61,665 nucleotides of DNA. Origin: Chitinophagales bacterium (GTDB lineage: Bacteria > Bacteroidota > Bacteroidia > Chitinophagales > UBA2359). Both the position numbers and the translations under genes were made by a program. The notes beneath the pieces are model-generated. The model ran no database searches and was not told the origin of the DNA. It was given only the letters and a program-made list of their open reading frames with translations. Below are positions 16,465-24,386 of the stretch, in pieces; within the stretch, counting starts at the first letter, position 1, and each line of letters begins with the position of its first letter. The stretch is from assembly GCA_020636475.1 (NCBI GenBank), contig JACJXU010000012.1, positions 1 to 61,665 of the forward strand, given 5' to 3'.

Positions 16465-18006
16465 ATGTCAGCCGGAAAAAGATATTTAAAAATAAGCAAA
16501 GATATTCCTTGGCGAAAGTTCTTTTTTGTCCTTGCGCCGTTTATTTCACTTTACATCATTTTATTTTTAGAACTGGATGCTGAAAAACCTACAGTTACTT
16601 ATACGCTGGCAGTTGCTGTATGGATGGCACTTTGGTGGCTCACAGAAATTGTTCCGCTTGCTATAACATCTCTTTTGCCAATAGTGCTTTTCCCAATCTT
16701 GGGGATAATGGATGGTAAAAATGTATCTGCTACGTATTTCAATGATGTGATTTTTATTTTTATAGGTGGTTTTATTGTTGCGTTAGCCATTCAAAAGTGG
16801 AATTTGCACAAGCGTATTGCCTTAATAATATTGCGTTTAGTAGGTGTTAGTAAAGGAAAAATACTTTTTGGATTTATGTTCGCTTCTGCATTTTTATCCA
16901 TGTGGATTTCAAATACTGCTACTGCTATGATGATGGTGCCGATATTACTTTCTGTAATTACAAAACTGGAATGGATAAACGGGAAAAAAAATATACGGCA
17001 TTTTTCTGTCGGAATGCTCCTTGCCATAGCTTACGGCTGTTCAGTTGGTGGCATCGCAACATTAATAGGAACTCCGCCAAATCTTGCTTTTTCCAGAATT
17101 TTTGCAATGAGTTTTGCAAATGCCCCCGAAATATCGTTTGCCGAATGGTTCATTTTTGCTTTTCCGCTTGCGGTGTTCATTTTTATAGTTGTTTACACTT
17201 ACCTTTATTTTGTTTTTATCAAAAAAGGTCCATCGTGGCAAAACATCACAGCATCGGATTTGGATAAGGAGTACAAGGAATTAGGCAAACCATCGTATGA
17301 AGAAAAGTCCGTGTTGATTGCATTTATTATTTTAGTTCTTTTATGGTTTTTAAGGGCAGATATCAATTTTGGATTTATCAATGTAAAAGGATGGTCTAAT
17401 TTATTTGCAAAACCAAATTACATCAACGATGGTACTGTAGCTATCCTTGTGGCTATTGCTTTGTTTGTTATTCCTACAAAACAAGAACAAGGGAAATACC
17501 TGATGGACTGGAAAGCGGCAGAAGATATTCCTTGGGAGATTATATTATTGTTTGGCGGCGGATTTGCTCTTGCTGCGGGTTTCAAAGAGTCGGGTCTTTC
17601 GCAGTGGATTGGCGAACAACTTTCGTGGATAGGCAGTTTGCATCCGATAATCGTTATTCTCGTTATTGCGCTTATGGTAACGTTTATTACCGAATTGACA
17701 TCGAATATGGCAACCGTGAGTACTTTTTTGCCGATTCTTGTCGGTCTTTCCTTGTCGGTAAATATAAATCCTCTGCTGTTTATGATACCTGCCACTATTG
17801 CCGGTTCAATGGCATTTATGTTGCCCGTTGCTACTCCGCCCAATGCGATTGTTTTTTCTACAAATAGGATAAAAATTTATGAGATGGCAAAAACAGGATT
17901 TGTTCTCAACCTTATTACTGCAATTATTATAGCAATAGTAGTGTACTTTTGGGGAGCGGCTACCTTTGGAATTGATATGAACGCGATGCCAAATTGGGCG
18001 AAGTGA
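16465..18006 (+). CDS. SLC13/DASS-family sodium-coupled anion transporter
   Basis: A 513-residue inner-membrane protein of the divalent anion:sodium symporter family, which imports dicarboxylates, citrate or sulfate with sodium. About 11-13 hydrophobic segments are visible. The two Ser-Asn-Thr-type motifs that form the sodium and substrate sites in the structural repeats are present: SMWISNTATAMMMVP in the first half and TELTSNMATVSTFLPIL in the second. GGIATLIGTPPNLAF and MLPVATPPNAIVFST are the matching hairpin-tip sequences. WWLTEIVPLAITSLLPI is the usual N-terminal signature. The substrate is not certain; a C4-dicarboxylate is most likely by family. It is a single gene with a hairpin after it. 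Confidence 0.92.
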   Translation: MSAGKRYLKISKDIPWRKFFFVLAPFISLYIILFLELDAEKPTVTYTLAVAVWMALWWLTEIVPLAITSLLPIVLFPILGIMDGKNVSATYFNDVIFIFIGGFIVALAIQKWNLHKRIALIILRLVGVSKGKILFGFMFASAFLSMWISNTATAMMMVPILLSVITKLEWINGKKNIRHFSVGMLLAIAYGCSVGGIATLIGTPPNLAFSRIFAMSFANAPEISFAEWFIFAFPLAVFIFIVVYTYLYFVFIKKGPSWQNITASDLDKEYKELGKPSYEEKSVLIAFIILVLLWFLRADINFGFINVKGWSNLFAKPNYINDGTVAILVAIALFVIPTKQEQGKYLMDWKAAEDIPWEIILLFGGGFALAAGFKESGLSQWIGEQLSWIGSLHPIIVILVIALMVTFITELTSNMATVSTFLPILVGLSLSVNINPLLFMIPATIAGSMAFMLPVATPPNAIVFSTNRIKIYEMAKTGFVLNLITAIIIAIVVYFWGAATFGIDMNAMPNWAK

Positions 18007-18016
18007 GTGCAAAACC

Positions 18017-18076
18017 GCAGTTTTTGGGCTAAATTTTTTTCCAAGGCTTCAAAAATTTTTAACGCCAAAAAACTGC
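18017..18076 (+). other. inverted repeat after the transporter gene, possible terminator
   Basis: GCAGTTTTTGGGC at 18017-18029 pairs with GCCAAAAAACTGC at 18064-18076 (12 of 13 positions) around a 34-base loop. The long loop and lack of a T tract immediately after it make it a weak intrinsic terminator. It may instead belong to the adjacent dispersed repeat. Confidence 0.4.
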
Positions 18077-18099
18077 TATACGGCGAAAAAAGATTTTTA

Positions 18100-18139
18100 C
18101 CTTTTTTAATACGCAATAGCTATTCCATTTTGGTATTAT
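18100..18139 (+). repeat. dispersed 40-bp repeat, copy A
   Basis: Forty bases from CCTTTTTTAATACGCAAT to GGTATTAT match 35 of 40 positions of the minus-strand sequence at 28852-28813. Copy A lies 94 bases after the SLC13 gene on its coding strand, and its far end touches the last codons of a convergent membrane-protein gene. Confidence 0.7.
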
Positions 18140-18495
18140 ATTGTTTGTTGAGGTTTGTTTTTTTGGTGTTTTTTGAAAAGTGTACGGATTAAGCTGACGA
18201 TTAAGTTTGCTACGAACATTATTTGGCTTACGAATGCCAATAGAATAATTGTGAGCATAATTTGCTCAGGTAATGAGTTTATGTCAAAATAAGTATAAAA
18301 TATACCTTTAAATATTAGATTAACGGTTTCAGTTAAGAGGAAACTTGAAATAGTAGTTATTATATGAAATGCCGTTATCCATCGGATAAGATTTATGTCT
18401 TTCGCAAGCCAGTAGATAATTCCAATTATTCCTAAGATTGTTGAGAGAAAAATTCCAATATAAATTGGTGTATTTATGGCGTGTATTTCTTGCAA
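18136..18495 (-). CDS. hypothetical four-helix membrane protein
   Basis: A 119-residue protein with four hydrophobic segments: IYIGIFLSTILGIIGIIYWL, WITAFHIITTISSFLL, a third around the Phe-rich middle, and IMLTIILLAFVSQIMFVANL. The tail is basic (FKKHQKNKPQQ), which suggests a cytoplasmic C-terminus. I recognise no family. Its last codons abut copy A of the dispersed repeat. Coding status is supported by length and the regular membrane pattern but not by any motif. Confidence 0.55.
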   Translation of the reverse strand: MQEIHAINTPIYIGIFLSTILGIIGIIYWLAKDINLIRWITAFHIITTISSFLLTETVNLIFKGIFYTYFDINSLPEQIMLTIILLAFVSQIMFVANLIVSLIRTLFKKHQKNKPQQTI

Positions 18496-18608
18496 TGGAA
18501 ATTTGATGTTGATTTTTTTATATTTACAAGATTAATTATTTGTGCCATTACCGACTCTCTCGCGTTGTTCTTCTTACCCAATGCGAGGCAAAATAGCCGG
18601 CAGGAATG

Positions 18609-19037
18609 TTATTCTTCGTTAAGATACCACTCCGTATCCCAATTATCCTCAATGAGTTTATCAATATCGCGGCGGTCTTTTTTGGTCGGTCGTCCTTCGC
18701 CGCGCTTGCGCTGAAAAACCGGCATTCGCTGAATAAAAGCAGCATCTAAAGTTTTTTCTTTGGGCGGCGGTGGCGGCGACAAATCTTCAAAGCACTCTGC
18801 CGCCAATTCTGCCGAAACCCGTTTTTCGATAATTTGGGTACACTGATAAATAATTTGCTGTTGCTCCTTTTTTATGTGTACCGTTTCGCCTATTTTCAAT
18901 AAATACGAAGGTTTTATGCTACTGCCGTTTATTTTTACTTTTCCTGCATTGCAGGCATCGGTGGCGAGGCTGCGCGTTTTAAACACACGCACCGCCCAAA
19001 GCCATTTATCAATGCGCGTTTTTTCTAAGGTAGCCAT
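18609..19037 (-). CDS. S4-domain RNA-binding protein, Hsp15-like
   Basis: A 142-residue protein. Residues 5-65 are an S4 fold: RIDKWLWAVRVFKTRSLAT, then CNAGKVKINGSSIKPSYLLK with the strand GETVHI. Hsp15 (HslR) binds stalled 50S subunits carrying free peptidyl-tRNA and helps ribosome rescue. The C-terminal 60 residues are charged and Pro-rich (SPPPPPKEK, KRGEGRPTKKDRRDIDKL), the usual basic tail. Function is inferred from the family. It is followed after 112 bases by the small membrane-protein gene on the same strand. Confidence 0.88.
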   Translation of the reverse strand: MATLEKTRIDKWLWAVRVFKTRSLATDACNAGKVKINGSSIKPSYLLKIGETVHIKKEQQQIIYQCTQIIEKRVSAELAAECFEDLSPPPPPKEKTLDAAFIQRMPVFQRKRGEGRPTKKDRRDIDKLIEDNWDTEWYLNEE

Positions 19038-19049
19038 TTTTCATTATTT

Positions 19050-19814
19050 TTAATAGTACTTTTCTTTTGATTCATCAAATTGCTTGTAATTCATTTTTCC
19101 TTTAAACTCATTAGAAGAAGTTGTATTATCGAATCCAAATGTAACCCTCATTTTTGTTTCATAATCTCCTTCAAATAATTTACAAGATGTAATGATAATT
19201 TCGTTGGGAGGTAAAAAGTAATTTGTCAATCCTGTTCCACAACGATAAATATAGGGTTTTTGAATTGGTTTCCAATTCCCTGAGTTGTCCTTTGCTTCTA
19301 TTATCAATGGAATATATTCGCCATATCCTACATCCAAAGTGTCTTTTGTTTTGTTCTTAACGAATACCGGATAAGATTTTATTTCTCCCCTATAATTTTT
19401 TTTCTCTTGTTTATCTTCTTCATTGTCTATTTCCTTAGGGTCATTTTCATAATTTAAAGGCGGCGGCGGAAGTGAGATTGAAAATTTATTTACCGAACCT
19501 ATAATTTGAGAAGTATCAACATAAATTTCCAAATCGTTAGAATCTGGGTCTTTATACTCTTGCCAATCCATTGTCCTATATTCAATTTCGTCAGACCAAT
19601 AATTTAATAGGATTGAATTTTTAGCTACGCCTATATACGTTGGATGAAATTCAGCTATTGTAATAGAATTTGCCGTATCAAGTAACAATTTGTTTTTAAA
19701 TGTGTCAATTAATTCAATTGAGTTAATGTCTATTTTGGGATTATTAATTGGCTTATTTGACGAATTTTGACAACCCCAAATCAAAATCGTCATTCCATAA
19801 ATTGTTTTTTCCAT
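19050..19814 (-). CDS. putative lipoprotein of unknown function
   Basis: A 254-residue protein. The short N-terminus MEKTIYGMTILIWGCQNSS has a lipobox-like ILIWGC, so Cys15 could be lipidated. The rest is hydrophilic with alternating beta-type stretches and an acidic, Lys-rich linker (NDPKEIDNEEDKQEKKNY). No catalytic motif is apparent. The C-terminal part, with VKNKTKDTLDVGYGEYIPL and NYFLPPNEIIITSCKL, resembles an immunoglobulin-like domain that would sit on the periplasmic or outer face. It lies 12 bases upstream of the S4-domain gene on the same strand, so the two may be cotranscribed. No function is proposed. Confidence 0.6.
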   Translation of the reverse strand: MEKTIYGMTILIWGCQNSSNKPINNPKIDINSIELIDTFKNKLLLDTANSITIAEFHPTYIGVAKNSILLNYWSDEIEYRTMDWQEYKDPDSNDLEIYVDTSQIIGSVNKFSISLPPPPLNYENDPKEIDNEEDKQEKKNYRGEIKSYPVFVKNKTKDTLDVGYGEYIPLIIEAKDNSGNWKPIQKPYIYRCGTGLTNYFLPPNEIIITSCKLFEGDYETKMRVTFGFDNTTSSNEFKGKMNYKQFDESKEKYY

Positions 19815-19914
19815 GATGACTTTTTTTGGGCAATTAGTATTGTATTAAAGGGTGAAAAACCAGCCTTTTGTTTACAATCAGTAACAATAATTACCTAAAA
19901 CTACGTCTTTTTTA

Positions 19915-21630
19915 CTAAAGTTTCATATCATCTATGGTCTGCAAAAAGGCATTTACCTTACCAATACTACTTTCTACTGCTTCGGCTGAAAACGGCGAAT
20001 GGAGTTTGGCTTCTTGTACCAAATTCAAAAACGGTAAAGAACCACCCAAGCGGCAAAGATACAAGTAGTCTTTAAAAGCATGGCTTGCATTGTTTTGCGA
20101 TTTATCCCAAAACTGAAAAGCGCAAATTTGTGCCAAAGTATAGTCGATGTAGTAAAAAGGCATTTCGTAAATATGTACTTGGCGTTGCCACATACCGCCG
20201 TTTTGCAAATGCGAAATTTCGTCATACACATTCCAAGGCAAGTACTTTGCTTCAATTTTTTGCCAACATTCTTTGCGCTCTCGAGGAGTCATGTTCGGAT
20301 TTTCGTACACACAATGCTGAAACTCATCGACTGCTACGCCATAGGGCAAAAACAAAATGCTATCGCTCAGGTGTGTAAAATAGTATTTGGTAGTATCTTC
20401 TTTGAAAAAACTGGGAATCCAGGGCCATGCAAAAAACTCCATGCCCATAGAGTGAATTTCGGCAGCTTCGGCGGTGGGCCAAAGGTATTCGGGAATATCA
20501 AAATGACGGCTTTCATATACCTGAAAAGCGTGTCCTGCTTCGTGGGTAAGTACATCAATGTCGTGTGCCGTACCATTAAAATTACTGAAAATAAACGGAG
20601 CTTTGTAGTTGGGCAAATACGTACAATAACCGCCGCCGGCTTTTCCTGTTTTATTTTCCAAATCCATCAATTCGCCTTCTTGCATAAAATTGAAAAATGC
20701 GTCTGTTTGCGGCGAAAGTTCTTCGTACATTTTTTTGCCTTGCGCAATAATCCAAGCAGGGTCGCCTTTGGGCGTGGGATTGCCGGAAGTGAATTTTATT
20801 TCAAAATCGTAGGTTTGCGGGTGTTCAATGCCAATGCGCTTTGCCTGCCGCTTGCGCAATTCCGCAGCGAGGGGCACTACAAAACGATGAATATTTTCTC
20901 TAAACTGCGCAACATCTTGGGCGGTGTAGTCGGAGCGAAACATACGGTCGTAGCCTAATTGTACAAAGTTTTTGTAGCCTAATTTGGTCGCAATGTTATG
21001 GCGTATTTTTACCAATTGGTCGTAAATTTCATCAAATTCTGCTGCATTTTCTTCAAAAAACTGCCAGTAGGCAATAGTCGATTTCCGGCGAACAGCTCGG
21101 TCGGGCGATTGCATAAAGGGCTTTAGTCCTGTAAGATTATACACTTCGCCTTCGTAGGGAATTTTTGCGGTTGAGGTCAATTTTAAATACTTGCTGTTGA
21201 GCTGGTTTTCGTGTATCAAATCCTCAATAACTTCCGGTTTGAAAATTTTTAAACTCAACTCAGCTACCGTAAAAAGTTGTTTTCCCCAATGTGCTTCTAA
21301 GTCTTTTTTGAAAGGAGAAATGACCAACTGTTGGTAAAATTTGGTTACAATATCTTGAAACAAAGGTGAGTTTTCATCGAAAAAAGTATTTTCTGTTTCA
21401 TAAAAATCGTCCGTTACATCCAGTGAATGTCGAATAGATACTAAGGTGCGCATCGTTTCAAAATCGTTGCGGAGGGTGTTTATTTCATGGACGATAGTAT
21501 TTAGTGTATCAATCGTATCAGCCGCCGCCATTTTTTCTAAAAGTGCATCAAATTGTTTAACCGTTTTTTCCATATCAGGGCGTTGATAGGAATAATCGTG
21601 AAATGTTACTTGTGTTTTTATCAATGACAT
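19915..21630 (-). CDS. M3-family oligoendopeptidase (PepF-like)
   Basis: A 571-residue zinc metallopeptidase that cleaves short peptides in the cytoplasm. The active-site motif HEAGH starts at His363, giving zinc ligands His363 and His367 and the catalytic Glu364. A third ligand Glu is expected about 25-30 residues later (WPTAEAAEIHSMGMEFF). The upstream part is the helical channel cap typical of M3 enzymes (YKNFVQLGYDRMFRSDYT). There is no signal peptide. The gene stands alone. A TAAATTTG box on the minus strand at 21658-21651, about 20 bases before the ATG, is a likely -7 element. Confidence 0.93.
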   Translation of the reverse strand: MSLIKTQVTFHDYSYQRPDMEKTVKQFDALLEKMAAADTIDTLNTIVHEINTLRNDFETMRTLVSIRHSLDVTDDFYETENTFFDENSPLFQDIVTKFYQQLVISPFKKDLEAHWGKQLFTVAELSLKIFKPEVIEDLIHENQLNSKYLKLTSTAKIPYEGEVYNLTGLKPFMQSPDRAVRRKSTIAYWQFFEENAAEFDEIYDQLVKIRHNIATKLGYKNFVQLGYDRMFRSDYTAQDVAQFRENIHRFVVPLAAELRKRQAKRIGIEHPQTYDFEIKFTSGNPTPKGDPAWIIAQGKKMYEELSPQTDAFFNFMQEGELMDLENKTGKAGGGYCTYLPNYKAPFIFSNFNGTAHDIDVLTHEAGHAFQVYESRHFDIPEYLWPTAEAAEIHSMGMEFFAWPWIPSFFKEDTTKYYFTHLSDSILFLPYGVAVDEFQHCVYENPNMTPRERKECWQKIEAKYLPWNVYDEISHLQNGGMWQRQVHIYEMPFYYIDYTLAQICAFQFWDKSQNNASHAFKDYLYLCRLGGSLPFLNLVQEAKLHSPFSAEAVESSIGKVNAFLQTIDDMKL

Positions 21631-21650
21631 AAAATAATTATTTTCTTGCG

Positions 21651-21658
21651 CAAATTTA
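21651..21658 (-). promoter_or_regulatory. -7 promoter box of the M3 peptidase gene
   Basis: TAAATTTGC on the minus strand is a perfect TAnnTTTG match 20 bases upstream of the start codon. Confidence 0.5.
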
Positions 21659-21758
21659 CAGCAAAATAAAGGAAATAGTGTATAAATGGCGTAATAGTAT
21701 CAAAAATCAGCCCTAAATTTGGCTAATCTTAATTTTTTTTAAAATATTAATAAAAATA

Positions 21759-22550
21759 ATGGACATCAATTTACAATCTTACAGGGCAGTAGTGTGTGGT
21801 AGTACACAGGGAATTGGTTTAGCATCTGCACAAATGTTGGCGAGCTTGGGTGCAAGTGTTATTCTTTTTGCCCGAAATGAAGCAAAAATGCAACAAATAG
21901 TATCGGAACTAAGTACCCAAAATGGACAAAAGCATACTTACTTGTGTGCCGATTTTTCTAAAGTGGCGGCAGTAGAAAAAGCCTTACAAGATTTTTTAGC
22001 CAAAGACACTGCGCCCGTTCATATTTTGATAAACAACACCGGCGGTCCTGCGGGAGGACCTATCGCAGAAGCTCCGCTTTCGGCATTTAGCGATGCTTTT
22101 GAAAAACATGTATTGTGCAATCAAGCCATTGTGCAAGCATTATTGCCGCGCATGCAGCAAGCAGCCTACGGGAGAATAGTCAATATTATTTCTACTTCCG
22201 TAAAAGCTCCCATCAATGGTTTGGGTGTTTCCAATACTATCCGCGCCGCTGTTGCCAACTGGGCAAAAACATTAGCCAATGAAGTGGCACATTGGGGAAT
22301 TACTGTAAATAATGTATTGCCCGGCTACACCGAAACACAAAGGCTCACCAGTATTATCTACAACAAAGCCCAACAACAGCATTTGGATACTGCGCAAGTA
22401 GCCGATTCCATGAAAGCTGGTGTTCCGATGCAACGATTCGCCCGTGCCGAAGAAATTGCTTCGGCGGTAGCTTTTTTGTGTACACCTGCTGCTGCTTACA
22501 TCAATGGCATCAACTTGCCCGTTGATGGCGGAAGAACAGATTGTTTGTAA
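21759..22550 (+). CDS. short-chain dehydrogenase/reductase with atypical active site
   Basis: A 263-residue Rossmann protein of the SDR superfamily. The nucleotide-binding motif is CGSTQGIGLASAQ (TGxxxGxG type) and the structural NNTGG replaces NNAG. The expected YxxxK catalytic pair is absent. After the conserved serines (NIISTSVKAP) comes LGVSNTIRAAVANWAKTL, where Tyr and Lys should be. The C-terminus has the usual PGYTETQRL and NLPVDGGRT. A subgroup of bacterial SDRs shares an xSNxxR sequence here, so the change looks like a stable variant, not damage. Substrate unknown. It is divergent from the M3 peptidase gene. Confidence 0.85.
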   Translation: MDINLQSYRAVVCGSTQGIGLASAQMLASLGASVILFARNEAKMQQIVSELSTQNGQKHTYLCADFSKVAAVEKALQDFLAKDTAPVHILINNTGGPAGGPIAEAPLSAFSDAFEKHVLCNQAIVQALLPRMQQAAYGRIVNIISTSVKAPINGLGVSNTIRAAVANWAKTLANEVAHWGITVNNVLPGYTETQRLTSIIYNKAQQQHLDTAQVADSMKAGVPMQRFARAEEIASAVAFLCTPAAAYINGINLPVDGGRTDCL

Positions 22551-22599
22551 AAAAAATTGCCGAGAAAATAGGTCTGAAAAACAGAAATGTTGTTATTGT

Positions 22600-23028
22600 T
22601 TACGCTTCAGATGTTTCTTCAGTAGCATCGCTGGGCGTTTCTTCGCTCGAAAGCAAGTCTTTTTCTTTGAGGATGCTGTACCAACGGATAATTTTTTTGA
22701 TGTCGCTGGTATAAACTTTTTCGACATCGTGTTCGGGTACAACTACCAAAAAGTAATCGCGCAAATCTTCCGTGCGACCATTTGCGTGCGGCAAATCTAC
22801 CTTGCCATCATTGGCTAACATCCGTTCAAAAACCTCTTTTAGGGGGATAGTATCGGTTTGTGTATAAACGGTGATGTTTTCTAACATAGAAAATGCATGA
22901 TTGCGCGACGAAATAAAACGAACGCTGTCGTCTTCTAAGTTGCGAACAATAATGCCATTGTTTTTAGTGGATTTTAGCTCGTGTAAGCCGGATTTTCCGC
23001 TAATGGATAAGATGTTTGTTATTTTCAT
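22600..23028 (-). CDS. DUF5606-type protein
   Basis: A 142-residue cytoplasmic protein that starts MKITNILSISGKSGLHELKS, the recognisable opening of the Bacteroidota DUF5606 family. The first 60 residues form a small beta domain (GIIVRNLEDDSVRFIS) and the next part is helical (LKEVFERMLANDG, DIKKIIRWYSILKEK). The C-terminal 15 residues are acidic and disordered. The family has no known function to my knowledge. It converges on the SDR gene 49 bases away. A TAAATTTG box at 23057-23050 on the minus strand lies within a palindromic AAATTTGCGCGCAAATTT stretch just upstream of its start. Confidence 0.82.
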   Translation of the reverse strand: MKITNILSISGKSGLHELKSTKNNGIIVRNLEDDSVRFISSRNHAFSMLENITVYTQTDTIPLKEVFERMLANDGKVDLPHANGRTEDLRDYFLVVVPEHDVEKVYTSDIKKIIRWYSILKEKDLLSSEETPSDATEETSEA

Positions 23029-23049
23029 AATAAGTTAAAAATTTGCGCG

Positions 23050-23057
23050 CAAATTTA
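23050..23057 (-). promoter_or_regulatory. -7 promoter box of the DUF5606 gene
   Basis: TAAATTTG on the minus strand, 21 bases before the ATG, is an exact TAnnTTTG match. It overlaps an 18-base near-palindrome centred on GCGCGC. Confidence 0.5.
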
Positions 23058-23111
23058 TCTAAAGTTTTTTTACAGTAGTAAAAATGGGAAAAAATAAATT
23101 GCGAACAGTAG

Positions 23112-24275
23112 TTAAAAAAATGTCCGAGTTTTTATAAAATAGGGCAACCAATAGAGTTTTTCGTTAAAGTGTTCTTTTAAAAAATACCAAATATGTTTCA
23201 ATTGTGGCGTTCCATAGTAGTCGTGAATACAATCTTTACACGTGTGTTCAATTATTTGTTGTCGATAGTGTAAATTTTGTTCATTCCAAAATATTGCTTC
23301 GCCCGTATCTTGGCGCAGGCTACCAATTTTGTCGCTGGCAACCGCACAATAGTACAAGTCGCCGCGCGAGTCCAAAGTAATGCCTTTTTCTTTCCAATTG
23401 CAACCCAAGAGCCGTTCGGTTTTTGGCGCAGCTAATTGGTGATAAATGGCAAAGTACTTGAACGATTCGTAAAAAGAACGTGCCGAAAAATAGCAGGCAT
23501 GGAAAAATTCTTTTGCCGACTGCTTTTCTTTTTGATGGTATAAATTAAAATTGTCACTTAAAATGTCACTTTCTATGCGTTTATTTTCAATTCCCAAGCG
23601 ATATTTTATCGGAATATTTTGCCTTTCCGCATACACCACCAATTCCGAAAGTGCATCAACATTTTGCCGGATTACCGTACAGCCTACGTCTAAACTGTCG
23701 CAATATTTGTTTTTTTCGTTTTGCAGCGTGCGGATACTTCCATCGGTGAGTTTAAAAACCTTGAGTCCGCGCACTGTGTTGTGTGTTTCACCGTAGCCAT
23801 CTAAGGAAATAGACACGTGAAAATGAATATTGTGGGTTTTGCAAGTAGCGTACATCAGTTCCAACTGCTTAAAAAGCTGTTTTTGGTTAAAACCATGCGA
23901 AATGATGTTAAGCGATTTTAGTTTGGGAAGTTTTGCCACAATCACCTCGGCAAATTCGTGCAGGTTTTTCACCAAAGTAGGTTCACCACCGTTTATTCCT
24001 ACAATTTCTACTTCCGAAAAAAGCGGGTCAGTCAGAAAATTGGCAAACTCTTCTACGTTCATTTCGTTGCTGTAATCCATATTCCAAATATTGCACATCA
24101 CACATTTGCTGTTGCAGTTGTAGGTAATAGGAAGCTGAATTACTTTGGGTTTCAGTTTGCGCAAGCCTGTTTCTTCGCGCCATTTTGCGGCAAATAATAT
24201 CTTGGCACTTTGCAGCAGATTTCTGCTCTGTTCATTTTGCTGTAATTTTATGCGCAGGTTCTTTAATAATGACAC
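23112..24275 (-). CDS. radical SAM protein with extra C-terminal cysteines
   Basis: A radical S-adenosylmethionine enzyme. The 4Fe-4S ligands are in YNCNSKCVMCNIW (CxxxCxxC), followed by the GGEP motif in GINGGEPTLV. C-terminal cysteines in LLGCNWKEKG, LYYCAVASDK and HTCKDCIHDYYG form a short SPASM-like auxiliary cluster region. The substrate is unknown. I start at GTG 24275 (387 residues), because a promoter-like pair sits just upstream; an in-frame TTG at 24353 would add 26 residues. It is divergent from a polysaccharide pyruvyltransferase gene, which hints at, but does not prove, a role in surface polymer modification. Confidence 0.83.
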   Translation of the reverse strand: MSLLKNLRIKLQQNEQSRNLLQSAKILFAAKWREETGLRKLKPKVIQLPITYNCNSKCVMCNIWNMDYSNEMNVEEFANFLTDPLFSEVEIVGINGGEPTLVKNLHEFAEVIVAKLPKLKSLNIISHGFNQKQLFKQLELMYATCKTHNIHFHVSISLDGYGETHNTVRGLKVFKLTDGSIRTLQNEKNKYCDSLDVGCTVIRQNVDALSELVVYAERQNIPIKYRLGIENKRIESDILSDNFNLYHQKEKQSAKEFFHACYFSARSFYESFKYFAIYHQLAAPKTERLLGCNWKEKGITLDSRGDLYYCAVASDKIGSLRQDTGEAIFWNEQNLHYRQQIIEHTCKDCIHDYYGTPQLKHIWYFLKEHFNEKLYWLPYFIKTRTFF

Positions 24276-24295
24276 AAAGAATAGTTTTTTGGCGG

Positions 24296-24325
24296 TAAAA
24301 TTAATTGAATTTAGTAGGATACAAA
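24296..24325 (-). promoter_or_regulatory. promoter candidate for the radical SAM gene
   Basis: On the minus strand, TTTG at 24325-24322 and TAATTTTA at 24303-24296 (one mismatch to TAnnTTTG) are separated by 18 bases. They lie 21 bases before GTG 24275 and support that start over TTG 24353. Confidence 0.35.
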
Positions 24326-24359
24326 AAAGAGTTTTCCCGTTTTTTAACGCCAAAGCCTG

Positions 24360-24367
24360 TATATTTG
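24360..24367 (+). promoter_or_regulatory. -7 promoter box of the pyruvyltransferase gene
   Basis: TATATTTG is an exact TAnnTTTG match and ends 19 bases before the ATG at 24387. The -33 box is not clear. Confidence 0.45.
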
Positions 24368-24386
24368 TTCCAACGATTGTAGTTTT

